Assembly: GCA_013003285.1 (NCBI GenBank)
Contig: JABDJY010000416.1
Coordinates: 1-24,933, forward strand
DNA: 24,933 bases
Direction: 5' to 3'
Origin: Alphaproteobacteria bacterium
Lineage (GTDB): Bacteria; Pseudomonadota; Alphaproteobacteria; UBA6615
A program made the position numbers and the translations under genes. Positions 7,637 through 16,914 of the stretch are shown one piece after another (the first letter of the stretch is position 1; each line of letters begins with the position of its first letter). The notes under the pieces are model-generated. The model was not told the DNA's origin and made no database searches. It saw only the letters and a program-made list of their open reading frames with translations.

Positions 7637-9328
7637 ATGGACGGAGGTCCCAGCAGGATTGAAATGTTGGCTGTCGCCGATGCGGTGGCGCGCGACAAAG
7701 GCATCGAGCGCGAGGAAGTGCTGGAAGCCATGGAGCAGGCCATTCAGAAGGCCGGGCGTTCGAAATACGGTCCCGAGCACGACATTCGGGTGACGATTGC
7801 GCGCGACACCGGGCATATCTCATTGGCGCGCTATCGCGAAGTCGTCGAGGAAGTCGAGGACGAGCATACCCAGTTGACCGTCGATCAGGCGAAACTGGAA
7901 AAAACCGATGCCGCAATCGGCGATTTTCTCATCGATGAGTTGCCGCCGATCGATTTCGGGCGTATTGCCGCGCAAACCGCGAAGCAGGTCATCGTCCAGC
8001 GGGTCCGCGATGCGGAGCGCGAGCGCCAATATGAGGAATACAAAGACCGGGCTGGCGAAATCGTCAACGGTCTGGTGAAGCGCGTCGAGTACGGCAATGT
8101 AACCGTCGATCTCGGTCGTGGCGAAGCGATCTTGCGGCGTGACGAAAGCCTACCGCGGGAGAACTTCCGTACCGGCGACCGGGTGCGCGCCTATATTTAC
8201 GATGTTCGGCGCGAACCGCGCGGCCCGCAGATTTTCCTGACCCGCACGCGGCCGGAATTCATGAAGGCCCTGTTTGCGCAGGAAGTCCCTGAAATCTACG
8301 ATTCGATCATTGAAATTCGCTCCGCCGCCCGCGATCCGGGCAGCCGCGCCAAAATCGCCGTGATCTCCAAGGACGGCTCGATCGATCCGGTGGGGGCGTG
8401 TGTCGGTATGCGCGGTAGCCGAGTTCAAGCGGTCGTCGGCGAATTACAGGGCGAGAAGATCGATATCATCCCCTGGTCGCCCGACACGGCAACATTCGTG
8501 GTCAACGCGTTGGCTCCGGCCGAGGTGACCAAGGTCGTGCTCGACGAAGACGCCCATAAGATCGAAGTCGTGGTGCCCGACGAACAACTCTCGCTGGCGA
8601 TTGGCCGCCGCGGTCAGAACGTTCGGCTGGCATCGATGTTGAGCGGTTGGGATATCGATATTCTCACAGAGGAAGAAGAATCCCGCCGCCGTCAGGAAGA
8701 ATTCAACACGCGCAGCCAAATGTTTATCGAAGCGCTCGATGTGGAGGACGTCATCGCCCATTTGCTCGTGACGGAAGGCTTCGCCTCGGTCGAGGAAGTA
8801 GCATTTGTGCCGCTTGAAGATTTATCGACCATCGAAGGTTTCGACGACGATATCTCCGCAGAGCTGCAGGCGCGTGCCCGTACATGGCTGGAAGAGCGTG
8901 ACGCGGCGCTCGATGTCGAACGCAAGAAGCTTGGTGTGGAAGACGCCGTTATCGCGATGCAGCGTTTGCCCTTGGCGCAAATCGTCTTGCTCGGGCGTAA
9001 GGGAACGCGAACCGTTGACGATATCGCCGGCCTGACGCCGGACGAGTTGCGGTTCTTGCTGATGGATATCGAGACCGAGGTAAAGGTCGACGATTTGTGG
9101 GAGATGTCGGAGGCCGATGTGAGCCGCTTGGTACGCCATAGCCCGCTTCATGCCGATGACGCCAATGCCATTATCATGGCGGCCCGGCAATTGATCTATG
9201 GCGACGATGTGATCGCGCCCGAGCCGGAGCCTGAGGAAGGCGAAGGCGAGGAGGCTGAGGCCACGCCTGCTACACCGCAAAGCGAGGCGGACGCGTTGTT
9301 CAATACGCCTGCCGGCGTCGGCGAGTGA
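7637..9328 (+). CDS. nusA: Transcription termination/antitermination factor NusA
   Basis: RNA-polymerase-binding factor for pausing, termination and antitermination; 563 residues. Domains in order are an N-terminal RNAP-binding domain (about 1-135), S1 (about 140-203, with GLVKRVEYGNVTVDLGRGEA), KH1 (about 235-300, with GACVGMRGSRVQAVV) and KH2 (about 305-345, with AIGRRGQNVRLAS). Two C-terminal acidic helix-hairpin-helix repeats follow (about 360-525), then a very acidic, low-complexity tail from about 530. The doubled C-terminal repeats occur in many proteobacteria. The start ATG at 7637 is used because AAGGG lies 9 bases ahead; ATG at 7664 is an alternative that would still keep the conserved LAVADAVAR segment. 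It lies between rimP and the ylxR-type gene. Confidence 0.97.
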   Translation: MDGGPSRIEMLAVADAVARDKGIEREEVLEAMEQAIQKAGRSKYGPEHDIRVTIARDTGHISLARYREVVEEVEDEHTQLTVDQAKLEKTDAAIGDFLIDELPPIDFGRIAAQTAKQVIVQRVRDAERERQYEEYKDRAGEIVNGLVKRVEYGNVTVDLGRGEAILRRDESLPRENFRTGDRVRAYIYDVRREPRGPQIFLTRTRPEFMKALFAQEVPEIYDSIIEIRSAARDPGSRAKIAVISKDGSIDPVGACVGMRGSRVQAVVGELQGEKIDIIPWSPDTATFVVNALAPAEVTKVVLDEDAHKIEVVVPDEQLSLAIGRRGQNVRLASMLSGWDIDILTEEEESRRRQEEFNTRSQMFIEALDVEDVIAHLLVTEGFASVEEVAFVPLEDLSTIEGFDDDISAELQARARTWLEERDAALDVERKKLGVEDAVIAMQRLPLAQIVLLGRKGTRTVDDIAGLTPDELRFLLMDIETEVKVDDLWEMSEADVSRLVRHSPLHADDANAIIMAARQLIYGDDVIAPEPEPEEGEGEEAEATPATPQSEADALFNTPAGVGE

Positions 9329-9343
9329 CCCAAGGCCGCGCAT

Positions 9344-10084
9344 ATGTACGAAATGTCGGTAGCCGAAAACAGGGCAGAACGCCCCCGCTCGCGACGTAGC
9401 AACGCGCCGATGCGCCGCTGCATCGTGTCGGGAGACACGTTGCCGCGCGAAAGGTTGATCCGGTTCGCTGTGGGGCCGGACAACATAGTTGTGCCCGACC
9501 TTTCTGAACGCCTTCCAGGGCGTGGTTTGTGGTTAACCGGACGCCACGATATAGTGGCGCAAGCATGTGCCAGCGGGTCTTTTCGGCGTGCTGCGCGACG
9601 GTCGGTGACCCCGCTAGTGGGTCCGAACGGTGAGGAATTAGCTGACCTGGTCGATGCGCAATTGGCGCAACGTTGTCTGGATGCGCTGGGAATGGCGCGC
9701 CGGGCGGGTAAGCTGGTGGTCGGGTTCGACCAAGTGCGGGCGGCGCTGAAGAATATGGCGGTGCCTGAAGGTTCTAAGGGCAAGTCGGCAATATTGTTGA
9801 CGGCTGAAGATGCTGCCGACGATGGCCGCAACAAGCTCAAAGCCTTGGCGGACCGAGTGGCCGAGAGCGGTGCGGCGCTAACCCAATTGGCATTATTCGA
9901 TGCTAAGACAATGGGCGGCGCGGTAGGGCGTGAGCAATTTGTTCACGCGCTGGTCGAAACGGATACCGCAGGCGCACAGCTCTGTGCGGCGATGCTGCGG
10001 CTGGCCGTCTATCGCGGTCTGGCAGCGCCGGTGAATGCTGGGGGTTCTGATGTAGTGCCCTCAAACGTGGTTGATATGGAATAA
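9344..10084 (+). CDS. YlxR (DUF448) - L7Ae-like RNA-binding fusion protein
   Basis: Two nucleic-acid-binding modules in one protein of 246 residues. Residues about 22-100 are a YlxR/DUF448 domain, with RRCIVSGDTLPRERLIRF and then the characteristic VPDLSERLPGRGLWL. Residues about 108-220 resemble the L7Ae/YlxQ fold, starting RCLDALGMARRAGKLVVGFDQV. In Bacillus these are two separate genes, ylxR and ylxQ, between nusA and infB; here they are fused, as is usual in alphaproteobacteria. YlxR proteins have been linked to regulation and to RNase P; the fusion's own role is not settled. The start could be ATG 9344 or ATG 9353. infB starts four bases after the stop. Confidence 0.9.
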   Translation: MYEMSVAENRAERPRSRRSNAPMRRCIVSGDTLPRERLIRFAVGPDNIVVPDLSERLPGRGLWLTGRHDIVAQACASGSFRRAARRSVTPLVGPNGEELADLVDAQLAQRCLDALGMARRAGKLVVGFDQVRAALKNMAVPEGSKGKSAILLTAEDAADDGRNKLKALADRVAESGAALTQLALFDAKTMGGAVGREQFVHALVETDTAGAQLCAAMLRLAVYRGLAAPVNAGGSDVVPSNVVDME

Positions 10085-10088
10085 AGCA

Positions 10089-12722
10089 ATGGCAACGACG
10101 ACTGAAAAAGACTCCGATAAGAAAAAGCCGCTGACGCTGTCGCGACCAGGCCGGCTGGAGCTTAAAAAGACCGTCGAAGGCGGCCAAGTTAAGCAGAGCT
10201 TTAGCCATGGCCGGTCGAAAACAGTGACTGTCGAGGTCAAGAAGAAGCGAACCTTCCGCCAGGATGCGGGCGGTGAGATGACCGAGGTTAAGGCGCAACC
10301 GGAGCTGGTTGAGGAGCCGGCGGAGGCGGCCGCGCCGGTCGAGCCGCAAGTTGAAGAGCCGGTGCGCGAAACGCCGCCGGCGCGTACCCTCACCGAGGCT
10401 GAACAGGCGACGCGCGTGCGCGTTCTCGAAGACGCCCGCAAGGCCGCCGAGGCCGCGCGCATCGAAGCCGAAAAGCGAGCGGCCGAAGAGGCTGAGCGCG
10501 CGGCAGCGGCGCCCGCGCCCGTCGCTGAAGACGAGCCTGAGGAAGTTGAAGAAAAGCCGGTTGCCAAGACCATCGAAGAATTGCGACGTGAAGAAGAAGA
10601 GGCGCGCCGGGCGGTTGAGGAAGAAGCTGCACGCGCAACGGAAGAGGCGGCACAGCGGGCCAACGAGTCAGCCCGACGTCGCGCCGATGCCGGCGCCGAC
10701 CCAGAGCCCGCCGAGGAAGCGCCGGCTCGCGGCCGTGGCCGAGGTGCGGCTGCCGGCCGAGCGGAAGCACGCGCACCGGGCGCGAAACCAAGTACAGAAC
10801 GCCGCCGGCGCAGTGGCAAGCTTACAATTTCAGAGGCGCTCGACGAAGAAGGCGGCGCCCGCCAGCGCTCCGTCGCGGCCTTCCGGCGTCGCCAAGAGCG
10901 CGAGCGCCAGCGGGTGCAGCGCGAAGCCGGGGGCGGACAAGCACAGCAAAAGATCGTCCGCGAGGTCCAGATCCCCGAGACGATCACCGTCGCTGAACTA
11001 GCCAACCGCATGGCAGTGCGCGGCAATGAAGTGATTAAGTCGCTGATGAAAATGGACATTATGGCGACGGTCAACCAAACAATCGATCAGGGGACGGCGC
11101 AGTTGGTGGCAGAGGATTTCGGTCACGAAGTGAAACTGGTGTCGGCCGCCGATGTTGAAATCGGATTGGGCGCCGCGGTTATCGATGATGAGGGCGTCGG
11201 GGCACCGCGCGCGCCTGTCGTCACAATCATGGGCCATGTGGATCACGGTAAAACATCGCTGCTCGATGCGCTGCGTGAAACCAATGTGGTCAGCCGGGAA
11301 GCCGGTGGTATTACCCAGCATATCGGCGCTTATCAGGTCGAGATTTCATCGGGTGAGAAAATCACCTTCCTGGATACGCCGGGCCATGCGGCTTTTACCG
11401 CGATGCGTCAGCGTGGCGCCCATGTCACGGATATTGTGATCCTAGTGGTCGCCGCCGATGACAGCGTGCAGCCGCAGACGGTCGAGGCAATCAACCATGC
11501 CCGCGCCGCCGGTGTGCCGATGATCGTCGCCATCAACAAGGTCGACAGACCGGAAGCCGATCCGACAAGGATCAAGAATGAGCTGTTGAACCACGAGATC
11601 GTCTCGGAAGAGATGGGCGGCGAGGTACAGTGCATTGAGGTTTCGGCGACCGAGAAAATAGGTCTCGACGCCCTGACCGAAGCCATCGTGCTGCAGGCGG
11701 AAATTCTTGAACTCAAAGCCAACCCCGACCGTATGGCCTATGGCTCAATCGTCGAGGCTAAGCTCGAAAAGGGCCGCGGCGCTGTCGCGACGGTGTTGGT
11801 CCAGGGCGGCACCCTCAAGGTCGGCGACATCTTCGTCGCCGGCGCCGAATGGGGTCGTGTGCGGGCAATCATCAATGATCTTGGGGACAATATCGACAGC
11901 GCTGGCCCGTCTTTGCCGGTTGAGGTTTTGGGCTTCAATGCGACCCCGCAAGCGGGTGACGATTTCTCTGTCGTCGAGAGCGAAGCGCGGGCCCGGGAAA
12001 TCGCCGAATATCGCGCCGATGTGCTGAGAGATCAGCGCGCTGTGGCGGGTGCGCGCGGTACCCTGGATGAAATGTTCCAGCAAATCACGGCGGGTGAAGC
12101 GTCGTTGGTGCCGATCCTCATCAAGGCCGACGTGCAAGGCTCGGTCGAGGCGATTGTTGGTGCGTTGGAAAAAATGTCGACTGACGAAGTTAAAGTCCAA
12201 ATTCTGCATTCGGGCGTGGGTGGCATCAACGAGTCGGATATCTCGCTGGCGGCAGCGTCAGGTGGGTTGGTCATCGGCTTTAATGTGCGGGCGATCCCGC
12301 AAGCCCGCGACCAGGCCAAACGCGATGGCGTGGATATCCGCTACTACAATATCATTTATAACGTGGTCGACGATGTGAAGGCGCTGCTCGAAGGCGAACT
12401 GTCGCCGACTTTGCAGGAAAACCATCTGGGCAATGCCGAAATTCGCGAGGTCTTCAGCGTCTCGAAGGTTGGCAAGGTTGCTGGTTGTATGATCACCTCG
12501 GGCGTTGTGAAGCGTGGCGCGAAAGTGCGCCTCCTGCGTGATAGCGTGGTTGTCTACGAGGGTGATCTGGCGCAGTTGAAGCGCTTCAAGGACGATGTGC
12601 GCGAAGTGCAGAATGGTTATGAATGCGGTATGGCGTTGGAGAATTACAACGACATCCAGGTCGGTGATGTCATCGAGTGTTACGAGGTCGAGGAAATCGC
12701 CCGTCATCTCGATGCCGGCTGA
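10089..12722 (+). CDS. infB: Translation initiation factor IF-2
   Basis: GTPase that brings initiator fMet-tRNA to the 30S subunit and promotes subunit joining; 877 residues. The N-terminus starts with a conserved alphaproteobacterial block (LTLSRPGRLELKKTVEGGQ). A long Ala/Glu/Arg-rich region follows at about 80-290, low-complexity and probably helical. Next come the IF2_N region near 300-350 and the G domain: G1 GHVDHGKT at 382-389, G3 DTPGH at 429-433 and G4 NKVD at 483-486. C-terminal barrel domains complete it, including the GVGGINESDI segment. I use ATG at 10089; the frame opens earlier at TTG 10071, but that lies inside the preceding gene. The gene is four bases from its upstream neighbour and surely co-transcribed. 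Confidence 0.97.
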   Translation: MATTTEKDSDKKKPLTLSRPGRLELKKTVEGGQVKQSFSHGRSKTVTVEVKKKRTFRQDAGGEMTEVKAQPELVEEPAEAAAPVEPQVEEPVRETPPARTLTEAEQATRVRVLEDARKAAEAARIEAEKRAAEEAERAAAAPAPVAEDEPEEVEEKPVAKTIEELRREEEEARRAVEEEAARATEEAAQRANESARRRADAGADPEPAEEAPARGRGRGAAAGRAEARAPGAKPSTERRRRSGKLTISEALDEEGGARQRSVAAFRRRQERERQRVQREAGGGQAQQKIVREVQIPETITVAELANRMAVRGNEVIKSLMKMDIMATVNQTIDQGTAQLVAEDFGHEVKLVSAADVEIGLGAAVIDDEGVGAPRAPVVTIMGHVDHGKTSLLDALRETNVVSREAGGITQHIGAYQVEISSGEKITFLDTPGHAAFTAMRQRGAHVTDIVILVVAADDSVQPQTVEAINHARAAGVPMIVAINKVDRPEADPTRIKNELLNHEIVSEEMGGEVQCIEVSATEKIGLDALTEAIVLQAEILELKANPDRMAYGSIVEAKLEKGRGAVATVLVQGGTLKVGDIFVAGAEWGRVRAIINDLGDNIDSAGPSLPVEVLGFNATPQAGDDFSVVESEARAREIAEYRADVLRDQRAVAGARGTLDEMFQQITAGEASLVPILIKADVQGSVEAIVGALEKMSTDEVKVQILHSGVGGINESDISLAAASGGLVIGFNVRAIPQARDQAKRDGVDIRYYNIIYNVVDDVKALLEGELSPTLQENHLGNAEIREVFSVSKVGKVAGCMITSGVVKRGAKVRLLRDSVVVYEGDLAQLKRFKDDVREVQNGYECGMALENYNDIQVGDVIECYEVEEIARHLDAG

Positions 12723-12832
12723 GCTACAATTGATTTGAATAAGTTTTGAATCCGCGGTTTGACGCGGGCGCACCGCCGCAAGCCGGGCTGACAAGCCTGG
12801 CGGTCGGCAGGGAAATTAGTGGCAGTTAAGCA
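12723..12832 (+). other. infB-rbfA spacer with a stable hairpin
   Basis: This 110-base spacer is the longest gap inside the nusA-truB run. It holds a hairpin, GCCGGGCT (12782-12789) with AGCCTGGC (12794-12801), loop GACA, eight pairs including one G-U. No T-run follows, so it is not a classic terminator; it may be a processing or stability element. No clear ribosome-binding site precedes the rbfA start. No promoter stands out. Confidence 0.45.
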
Positions 12833-13252
12833 ATGAGAAAACGCGCAAATTCCGCGCGCAGCGGCCGAGCGCCGAGCCAGCGTCAGCTGCGCGTCGGTGA
12901 GGAAATTCGCCATGCATTGGCACAAATGGTGACCCAGGCCGATTTTCGCGATCCCGATTTGGCCGGCCAATCGATTACCGTGACCGAAGTTCGGGTGAGC
13001 CCGGATATGCGCAACGCCACGGTTTTTGTAACCCCGCTGGTGGGCGACGCCAAAACCATTGTGCCGGCCTTACAACGGGCGTCGAGCTATATTCGCGGCC
13101 AGCTTTCCAGTGCGGTGAAGCTGCGCCATACGCCAAGCCTTAAGTTCGAATATGACGATAGTTTCGATCAGGCCGAGCGCATCGGCTCCATTTTGGAGCA
13201 CGCCGATGTAGCGCCCGACCTTACGGATGACGGAGATGGTAATGGGGCGTAG
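12833..13252 (+). CDS. rbfA: Ribosome-binding factor A
   Basis: Small KH-fold protein that binds the 30S subunit near helix 1 of 16S rRNA and helps late assembly and cold growth. It has 139 residues, with the family hallmarks PSQRQLRVGEEIRHALAQ near the N-terminus, SITVTEVRVSPDMRNATVFVTPL in the middle, and a late LKFEYDDSFDQAERI segment. The ATG at 12833 lacks a convincing ribosome-binding site. However, the conserved region begins only about 17 residues later, so a far downstream start is unlikely. The stop TAG (13250-13252) lies inside truB, an 11-base overlap that suggests coupled translation. Its neighbours infB and truB act in the same ribosome and tRNA biogenesis programme. Confidence 0.93.
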   Translation: MRKRANSARSGRAPSQRQLRVGEEIRHALAQMVTQADFRDPDLAGQSITVTEVRVSPDMRNATVFVTPLVGDAKTIVPALQRASSYIRGQLSSAVKLRHTPSLKFEYDDSFDQAERIGSILEHADVAPDLTDDGDGNGA

Positions 13253-14171
13253 GGGGCGCCGCGGCCGTCCGATCAATGGCTGGATCAATGTCGATAAGCC
13301 GGTCGGCATGACCTCGGCGGCCTGCGTTAACCGTGTGCGCCGTGCCATTGATGCCGCCAAGCTGGGACATGCGGGCACCCTCGACCCGGCGGCCAGCGGC
13401 GTCTTACCGATCGCTCTGGGCGAAGCGACGAAGACCATGTCGTTTGTGGTCGATACCCATAAGCAATATGTCTTCACGGTGAATTGGGGTGAGCGGCGCG
13501 ATACCGATGACGACCAAGGTCAAATCGTGGAGACCTCTGACGCCCGGCCTAGCAAAGACGATATCCGAGCGGCGCTGCCCGACTTTATTGGTGATATTAG
13601 CCAGGTTCCACCGGCTTATTCGGCAATCAAGATCGATGGCGAGCGCGCTTATACGCTGGCGCGGGCCGGTGAGGATGTGGCTTTGGCACCGCGCCAGATA
13701 TCGATTGTGTCGTTCGAACTCTTGGATATGCCGGACCGAGATTGCGCCCGCTTCGCGGTAAAGAGCGGCAAAGGCGCCTATATGCGTGGGTTAGCGCGCG
13801 ATTTGGCCATCGCGGTCGGCACCTGCGGCCATCTGTCGGATCTGCGCCGCAGCTCTGTTGGACCGTTTAGCGAAGACACTGCAATTTCACTGGAAAAACT
13901 TGAAGAACTTGGCCATAGTGCCGCCGTCTTCCCTATATTACTACCGATTGAGACCGCGCTGGACGGCATCCCGGCGTTGGCCCTTTCGGTTAAAGAGGCG
14001 GCGCAGTTGCGCAATGGGCAGGCGGTTCCGGTCATGCGTCCGCAGGACCGGGAGCAAATCGAGGCGGTGGGCGATGAAGGTATCGTCCTAGCCGTCGAGG
14101 CGACAACGCCGGTGGCGCTTGCTCGTGTCGACGGGATTCAAATCCGCCCCGTACGTGTATTGAACCTTTGA
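13242..14171 (+). CDS. truB: tRNA pseudouridine(55) synthase TruB
   Basis: Makes pseudouridine 55 in the T-loop of almost all tRNAs; 309 residues from the chosen start. The TruB signature GHAGTLDPAASGVLPIALG contains the catalytic aspartate, D48. INGWINVDKPVGMTS lies just before it, and QVPPAYSAIKIDGERAY and KGAYMRGLARDLA follow. A C-terminal PUA-like region ends the protein. Three in-frame ATGs exist, at 13227, 13236 and 13242. I chose 13242 because GGAG at 13232-13235 gives a spacing of six and the conserved domain starts soon after. The start lies inside rbfA. rpsO follows after 18 bases. Confidence 0.95.
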   Translation: MGRRGRRGRPINGWINVDKPVGMTSAACVNRVRRAIDAAKLGHAGTLDPAASGVLPIALGEATKTMSFVVDTHKQYVFTVNWGERRDTDDDQGQIVETSDARPSKDDIRAALPDFIGDISQVPPAYSAIKIDGERAYTLARAGEDVALAPRQISIVSFELLDMPDRDCARFAVKSGKGAYMRGLARDLAIAVGTCGHLSDLRRSSVGPFSEDTAISLEKLEELGHSAAVFPILLPIETALDGIPALALSVKEAAQLRNGQAVPVMRPQDREQIEAVGDEGIVLAVEATTPVALARVDGIQIRPVRVLNL

Positions 14172-14189
14172 TGCCGGGAGAAGATGCTC

Positions 14190-14459
14190 ATGTCGATTAC
14201 TGCTGAGCGCAAGGCGGAACTCATTAAAGAGTACCAAATGAAAGACAACGACACCGGTTCGCCGGAAGTACAGGTCGCAGTCTTGACCGAGCGCATTGTT
14301 AACTTAACCGATCACTTGAAAACACACGCCAAAGACCACCACTCACGCCGCGGATTGCTGCTGATGGTGGGTCAACGGCGTCGGTTGCTCGATTATACGC
14401 GGCGCAAAAGCGAAGACCGCTACAAATCATTGATCGAGCGCCTCGGCCTCCGCCGATAG
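14190..14459 (+). CDS. rpsO: 30S ribosomal protein S15
   Basis: Primary rRNA-binding protein of the 30S platform. From ATG 14190 the product is 89 residues and begins MSITAERKAELI, exactly the usual S15 length. The conserved DTGSPEVQVAVLTERI and HHSRRGLLLMVGQRRRLLDY segments are present. An upstream in-frame ATG at 14184 is rejected because GGGAG at 14176-14180 would be only three bases away; it is nine bases from 14190. It lies between truB and pnp, the standard order. In E. coli, S15 represses its own translation through a leader structure; I cannot recognise such a pseudoknot here. Confidence 0.97.
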   Translation: MSITAERKAELIKEYQMKDNDTGSPEVQVAVLTERIVNLTDHLKTHAKDHHSRRGLLLMVGQRRRLLDYTRRKSEDRYKSLIERLGLRR

Positions 14460-14660
14460 CGGGGCTTACTTGAACGTGACGACAGTCACAATTTACCGAT
14501 ACGGTTGCGCAATTCGGCGTCACCGATCGTACCCGCGTGGATCCGCCACGCACGCGCCACCTCTGAAAAAATTAGCAAGTGGTGTTTGATACCCCGCCTG
14601 GGCGCGGGGCGGTCGTTTGGGAATGGCCCGGACGGCTGACGTATGTTGGGAAAAATATCT
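14460..14660 (+). promoter_or_regulatory. rpsO-pnp intergenic leader with stacked hairpins
   Basis: About 200 bases without a gene. Three inverted repeats are seen. GTGAC/GTCAC lies at 14476-14480 and 14485-14489 (loop GACA). GCGTGG/CCACGC lies at 14535-14540 and 14546-14551. CCCCGC/GCGGGG lies at 14592-14597 and 14604-14609 (loop of six). None is followed by a proper T-run; the third has only CGGTCGTTT after it. In E. coli the pnp leader is cut by RNase III and PNPase then represses its own synthesis. These hairpins are reasonable candidates for a similar control, but this is by analogy only. No strong promoter is evident. Confidence 0.45.
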
Positions 14661-16838
14661 ATGTTTGACGTTGTTCGTAAAGAAATCGAATGGGGCGGAA
14701 GGCCGCTCGTACTCGAAACAGGCCGGATTGCCCGGCAAGCCGATGGTGCCGTTATGGTGACCTATGGCGAAACATCCGCGTTGTGCACCGCCGTTGGTGC
14801 AAAAGCGCCCAGAGTTGGGTTGGACTTCTTCCCGCTCACCGTAAATTACCAAGAAAAGACATTCGCCGCCGGTAAGATTCCGGGCGGCTTTTTTAAACGC
14901 GAAGGCCGGCCGACCGAAAAGGAAACGCTGACGTCGCGGTTGATTGACCGGCCGATCCGGCCGCTATTCCACCCGAGCTTCCGTTGTGAGACCCAGGTGA
15001 TCACCACCGTGGTGTCCCATGATCTGGAAAACGATCCGGATATTGTGGCGCTGGTGGGCGCTTCGGCGGCGCTGACGATTTCCGGCCTGCCGTTCATGGG
15101 CCCGATCGCCGGTGCCCGCATTGGCTATATCGACGGCGAATATGTGCTCAACCCGTTGGCGGACCAGATGGCGGATTCGCAACTGGATCTGCTTGTCGCC
15201 GGTACCCGCGAGGGTGTCCTGATGGTCGAATCGGAGGCCCACGAGCTCACCGAAGACATCATGCTCGGCGCAGTCATGTTTGGTCACGAGGCCTATCAAC
15301 CGGTGATCGACGCGATTATCGAGATGGCCGAACGAGCGGCAAAAGAGCCGCGGCCGATCGAAGACGTCCCGCAAGAGGTGCTCGATCTGAACGAGAAAGT
15401 ACGTGAACTCGGCGAGGCTGGATTGCGCGACGCCTATAAAGAGACCGTGAAGCAGGTCCGCCAGGAAAAAGTTTCGGCGGCCAAGAAAGCGGTGATTGAG
15501 CAGCTTTCCGAAGACGAACAGTCCATTGCCGGCGGCTCGCTCAAGGGTCTCGAGAAGGACATTGTGCGGCGCGATATCCTCGACACTGGTCAACGCATCG
15601 ACGGTCGCGACACCAAGACGGTGCGCCCGATCGATTGTTTGGTCTCGATGCTGCCGCGTAGTCACGGCTCTGCCCTGTTTACCCGCGGTGAGACGCAAGC
15701 CATGGCGGTGACCACGTTGGGCACCGGCCAGGATGAGCAGATCATCGACGCGCTCGAGGGCGAGTACCGCGAGCATTTCATGCTGCACTATAACTTCCCG
15801 CCCTATTCGGTGGGTGAGGCGGGCCGCATGTTCGGTCCCGGCCGGCGGGAAATCGGTCATGGCAAACTGGCCTGGCGGGCCATTCGCCCGTTGCTGCCCG
15901 CCAAGGAAGACTTCCCCTACACCATCCGGGTGGTCTCCGAGGTTACCGAATCGAACGGTTCGTCCTCCATGGCCACCGTTTGCGGCAGCTCGCTGTCGAT
16001 GATGGATGCCGGGGTGCCGCTGAAGGCGCCGGTGGCCGGTATCGCCATGGGCCTGATCAAGGAAGATGACGGTTTCGCCGTGCTGTCCGATATTCTCGGC
16101 GACGAGGATCATCTGGGCGACATGGACTTCAAGGTGGCGGGGACCGAAACCGGTATCACCTCGTTGCAGATGGACATCAAGATCACGTCGATCACCGAGG
16201 AGATCATGCAGATCGCGCTCGGTCAGGCGCGCGATGGCCGGCTGCACATCTTGGGCGAAATGTCGAAGGCATTGACCCAGTCGCGCGAGGAGCTGTCCGA
16301 GCATGCCCCGCGTATCACCACCATGAAGGTGCCCACCGATAAGATCCGTGACGTCATCGGCACCGGCGGTAAGGTCATTCGCGAAATCTGCGAAGAAACC
16401 GGCTGTAAGATCGATATCGATGATGAAGGCACGATCAAGATTGCCTCGACCGACGGCGATGCCGCGGCCCGGGCGATGGATTGGATTCGAGGCATCACCG
16501 CCGAACCGGAGGTGGGCGTTATCTACACCGGTAAGGTCGTCAAGGTGATGGACTTCGGGGCTTTCGTGAACTTCCTCGGTCCCAAGGACGGTCTGGTCCA
16601 TATCTCCGAGCTCAAGAATGAGCGCGTGGGAACGGTGACCGAAGTGGTCAACGAGGGCGACGAGGTGAAGGTCAAGGTGATTGGCCTCGATGATCGCGGC
16701 AAGGTGAAGCTGTCGATGCGCGTCGTCGATCAGGAAACCGGCGAAGAGCTGGAAGACACGCGTCCGCCGCGCGAACCCCGTGAGGGCGGCGAAGACCGGC
16801 CGCGCCGGCCGCGCAAACCGCGGGACGCCGCCGAATAA
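14661..16838 (+). CDS. pnp: Polyribonucleotide nucleotidyltransferase (PNPase)
   Basis: Phosphorolytic 3'-5' exoribonuclease and degradosome component; 725 residues from the chosen start. It has two RNase PH domains (about 1-220 and 310-545) separated by an all-helical linker. A KH domain starts near residue 556 (KVPTDKIRDVIGTGGKVIREI) and an S1 domain covers about 617-690 (VGVIYTGKVVKVMDFGAFV). A charged Arg/Pro/Glu tail ends the protein. The RNase PH signatures LTVNYQEKTFAAGKIPGGFF and GEAGRMFGPGRREIGHG are intact. I use ATG 14661, giving the canonical N-terminus MFDVVRKEIEWGG; ATG 14643 would add six residues and cannot be excluded. It is the last gene of the rimP operon, with a terminator 27 bases after the stop. 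Confidence 0.97.
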   Translation: MFDVVRKEIEWGGRPLVLETGRIARQADGAVMVTYGETSALCTAVGAKAPRVGLDFFPLTVNYQEKTFAAGKIPGGFFKREGRPTEKETLTSRLIDRPIRPLFHPSFRCETQVITTVVSHDLENDPDIVALVGASAALTISGLPFMGPIAGARIGYIDGEYVLNPLADQMADSQLDLLVAGTREGVLMVESEAHELTEDIMLGAVMFGHEAYQPVIDAIIEMAERAAKEPRPIEDVPQEVLDLNEKVRELGEAGLRDAYKETVKQVRQEKVSAAKKAVIEQLSEDEQSIAGGSLKGLEKDIVRRDILDTGQRIDGRDTKTVRPIDCLVSMLPRSHGSALFTRGETQAMAVTTLGTGQDEQIIDALEGEYREHFMLHYNFPPYSVGEAGRMFGPGRREIGHGKLAWRAIRPLLPAKEDFPYTIRVVSEVTESNGSSSMATVCGSSLSMMDAGVPLKAPVAGIAMGLIKEDDGFAVLSDILGDEDHLGDMDFKVAGTETGITSLQMDIKITSITEEIMQIALGQARDGRLHILGEMSKALTQSREELSEHAPRITTMKVPTDKIRDVIGTGGKVIREICEETGCKIDIDDEGTIKIASTDGDAAARAMDWIRGITAEPEVGVIYTGKVVKVMDFGAFVNFLGPKDGLVHISELKNERVGTVTEVVNEGDEVKVKVIGLDDRGKVKLSMRVVDQETGEELEDTRPPREPREGGEDRPRRPRKPRDAAE

Positions 16839-16864
16839 GCGAACGTCACAGCGCTAAAACGAAG

Positions 16865-16896
16865 ACGGCCCCGGAGAAATCCGGGGCCGTTTTTTT
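16865..16896 (+). terminator. Rho-independent terminator of pnp
   Basis: A perfect ten-base stem, ACGGCCCCGG (16865-16874) with CCGGGGCCGT (16881-16890), with a six-base loop AGAAAT. T continues from the end of the stem through 16896. It ends the rimP-pnp operon. On the minus strand the same stem lies about 25 bases after the fabI stop and is followed by CTTCGTTTT, so it may also work, less efficiently, for the convergent fab operon. Confidence 0.92.
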
Positions 16897-16914
16897 GTGC
16901 GTAAGGGACGTTTT

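Noticed and set aside
14964..16601. A 545-codon open frame on the minus strand across pnp
   Set aside because: It is wholly antisense to a canonical PNPase with intact domains. Its translation is His/Asp/Arg-rich without recognisable motifs, the usual artefact of GC-rich coding DNA.
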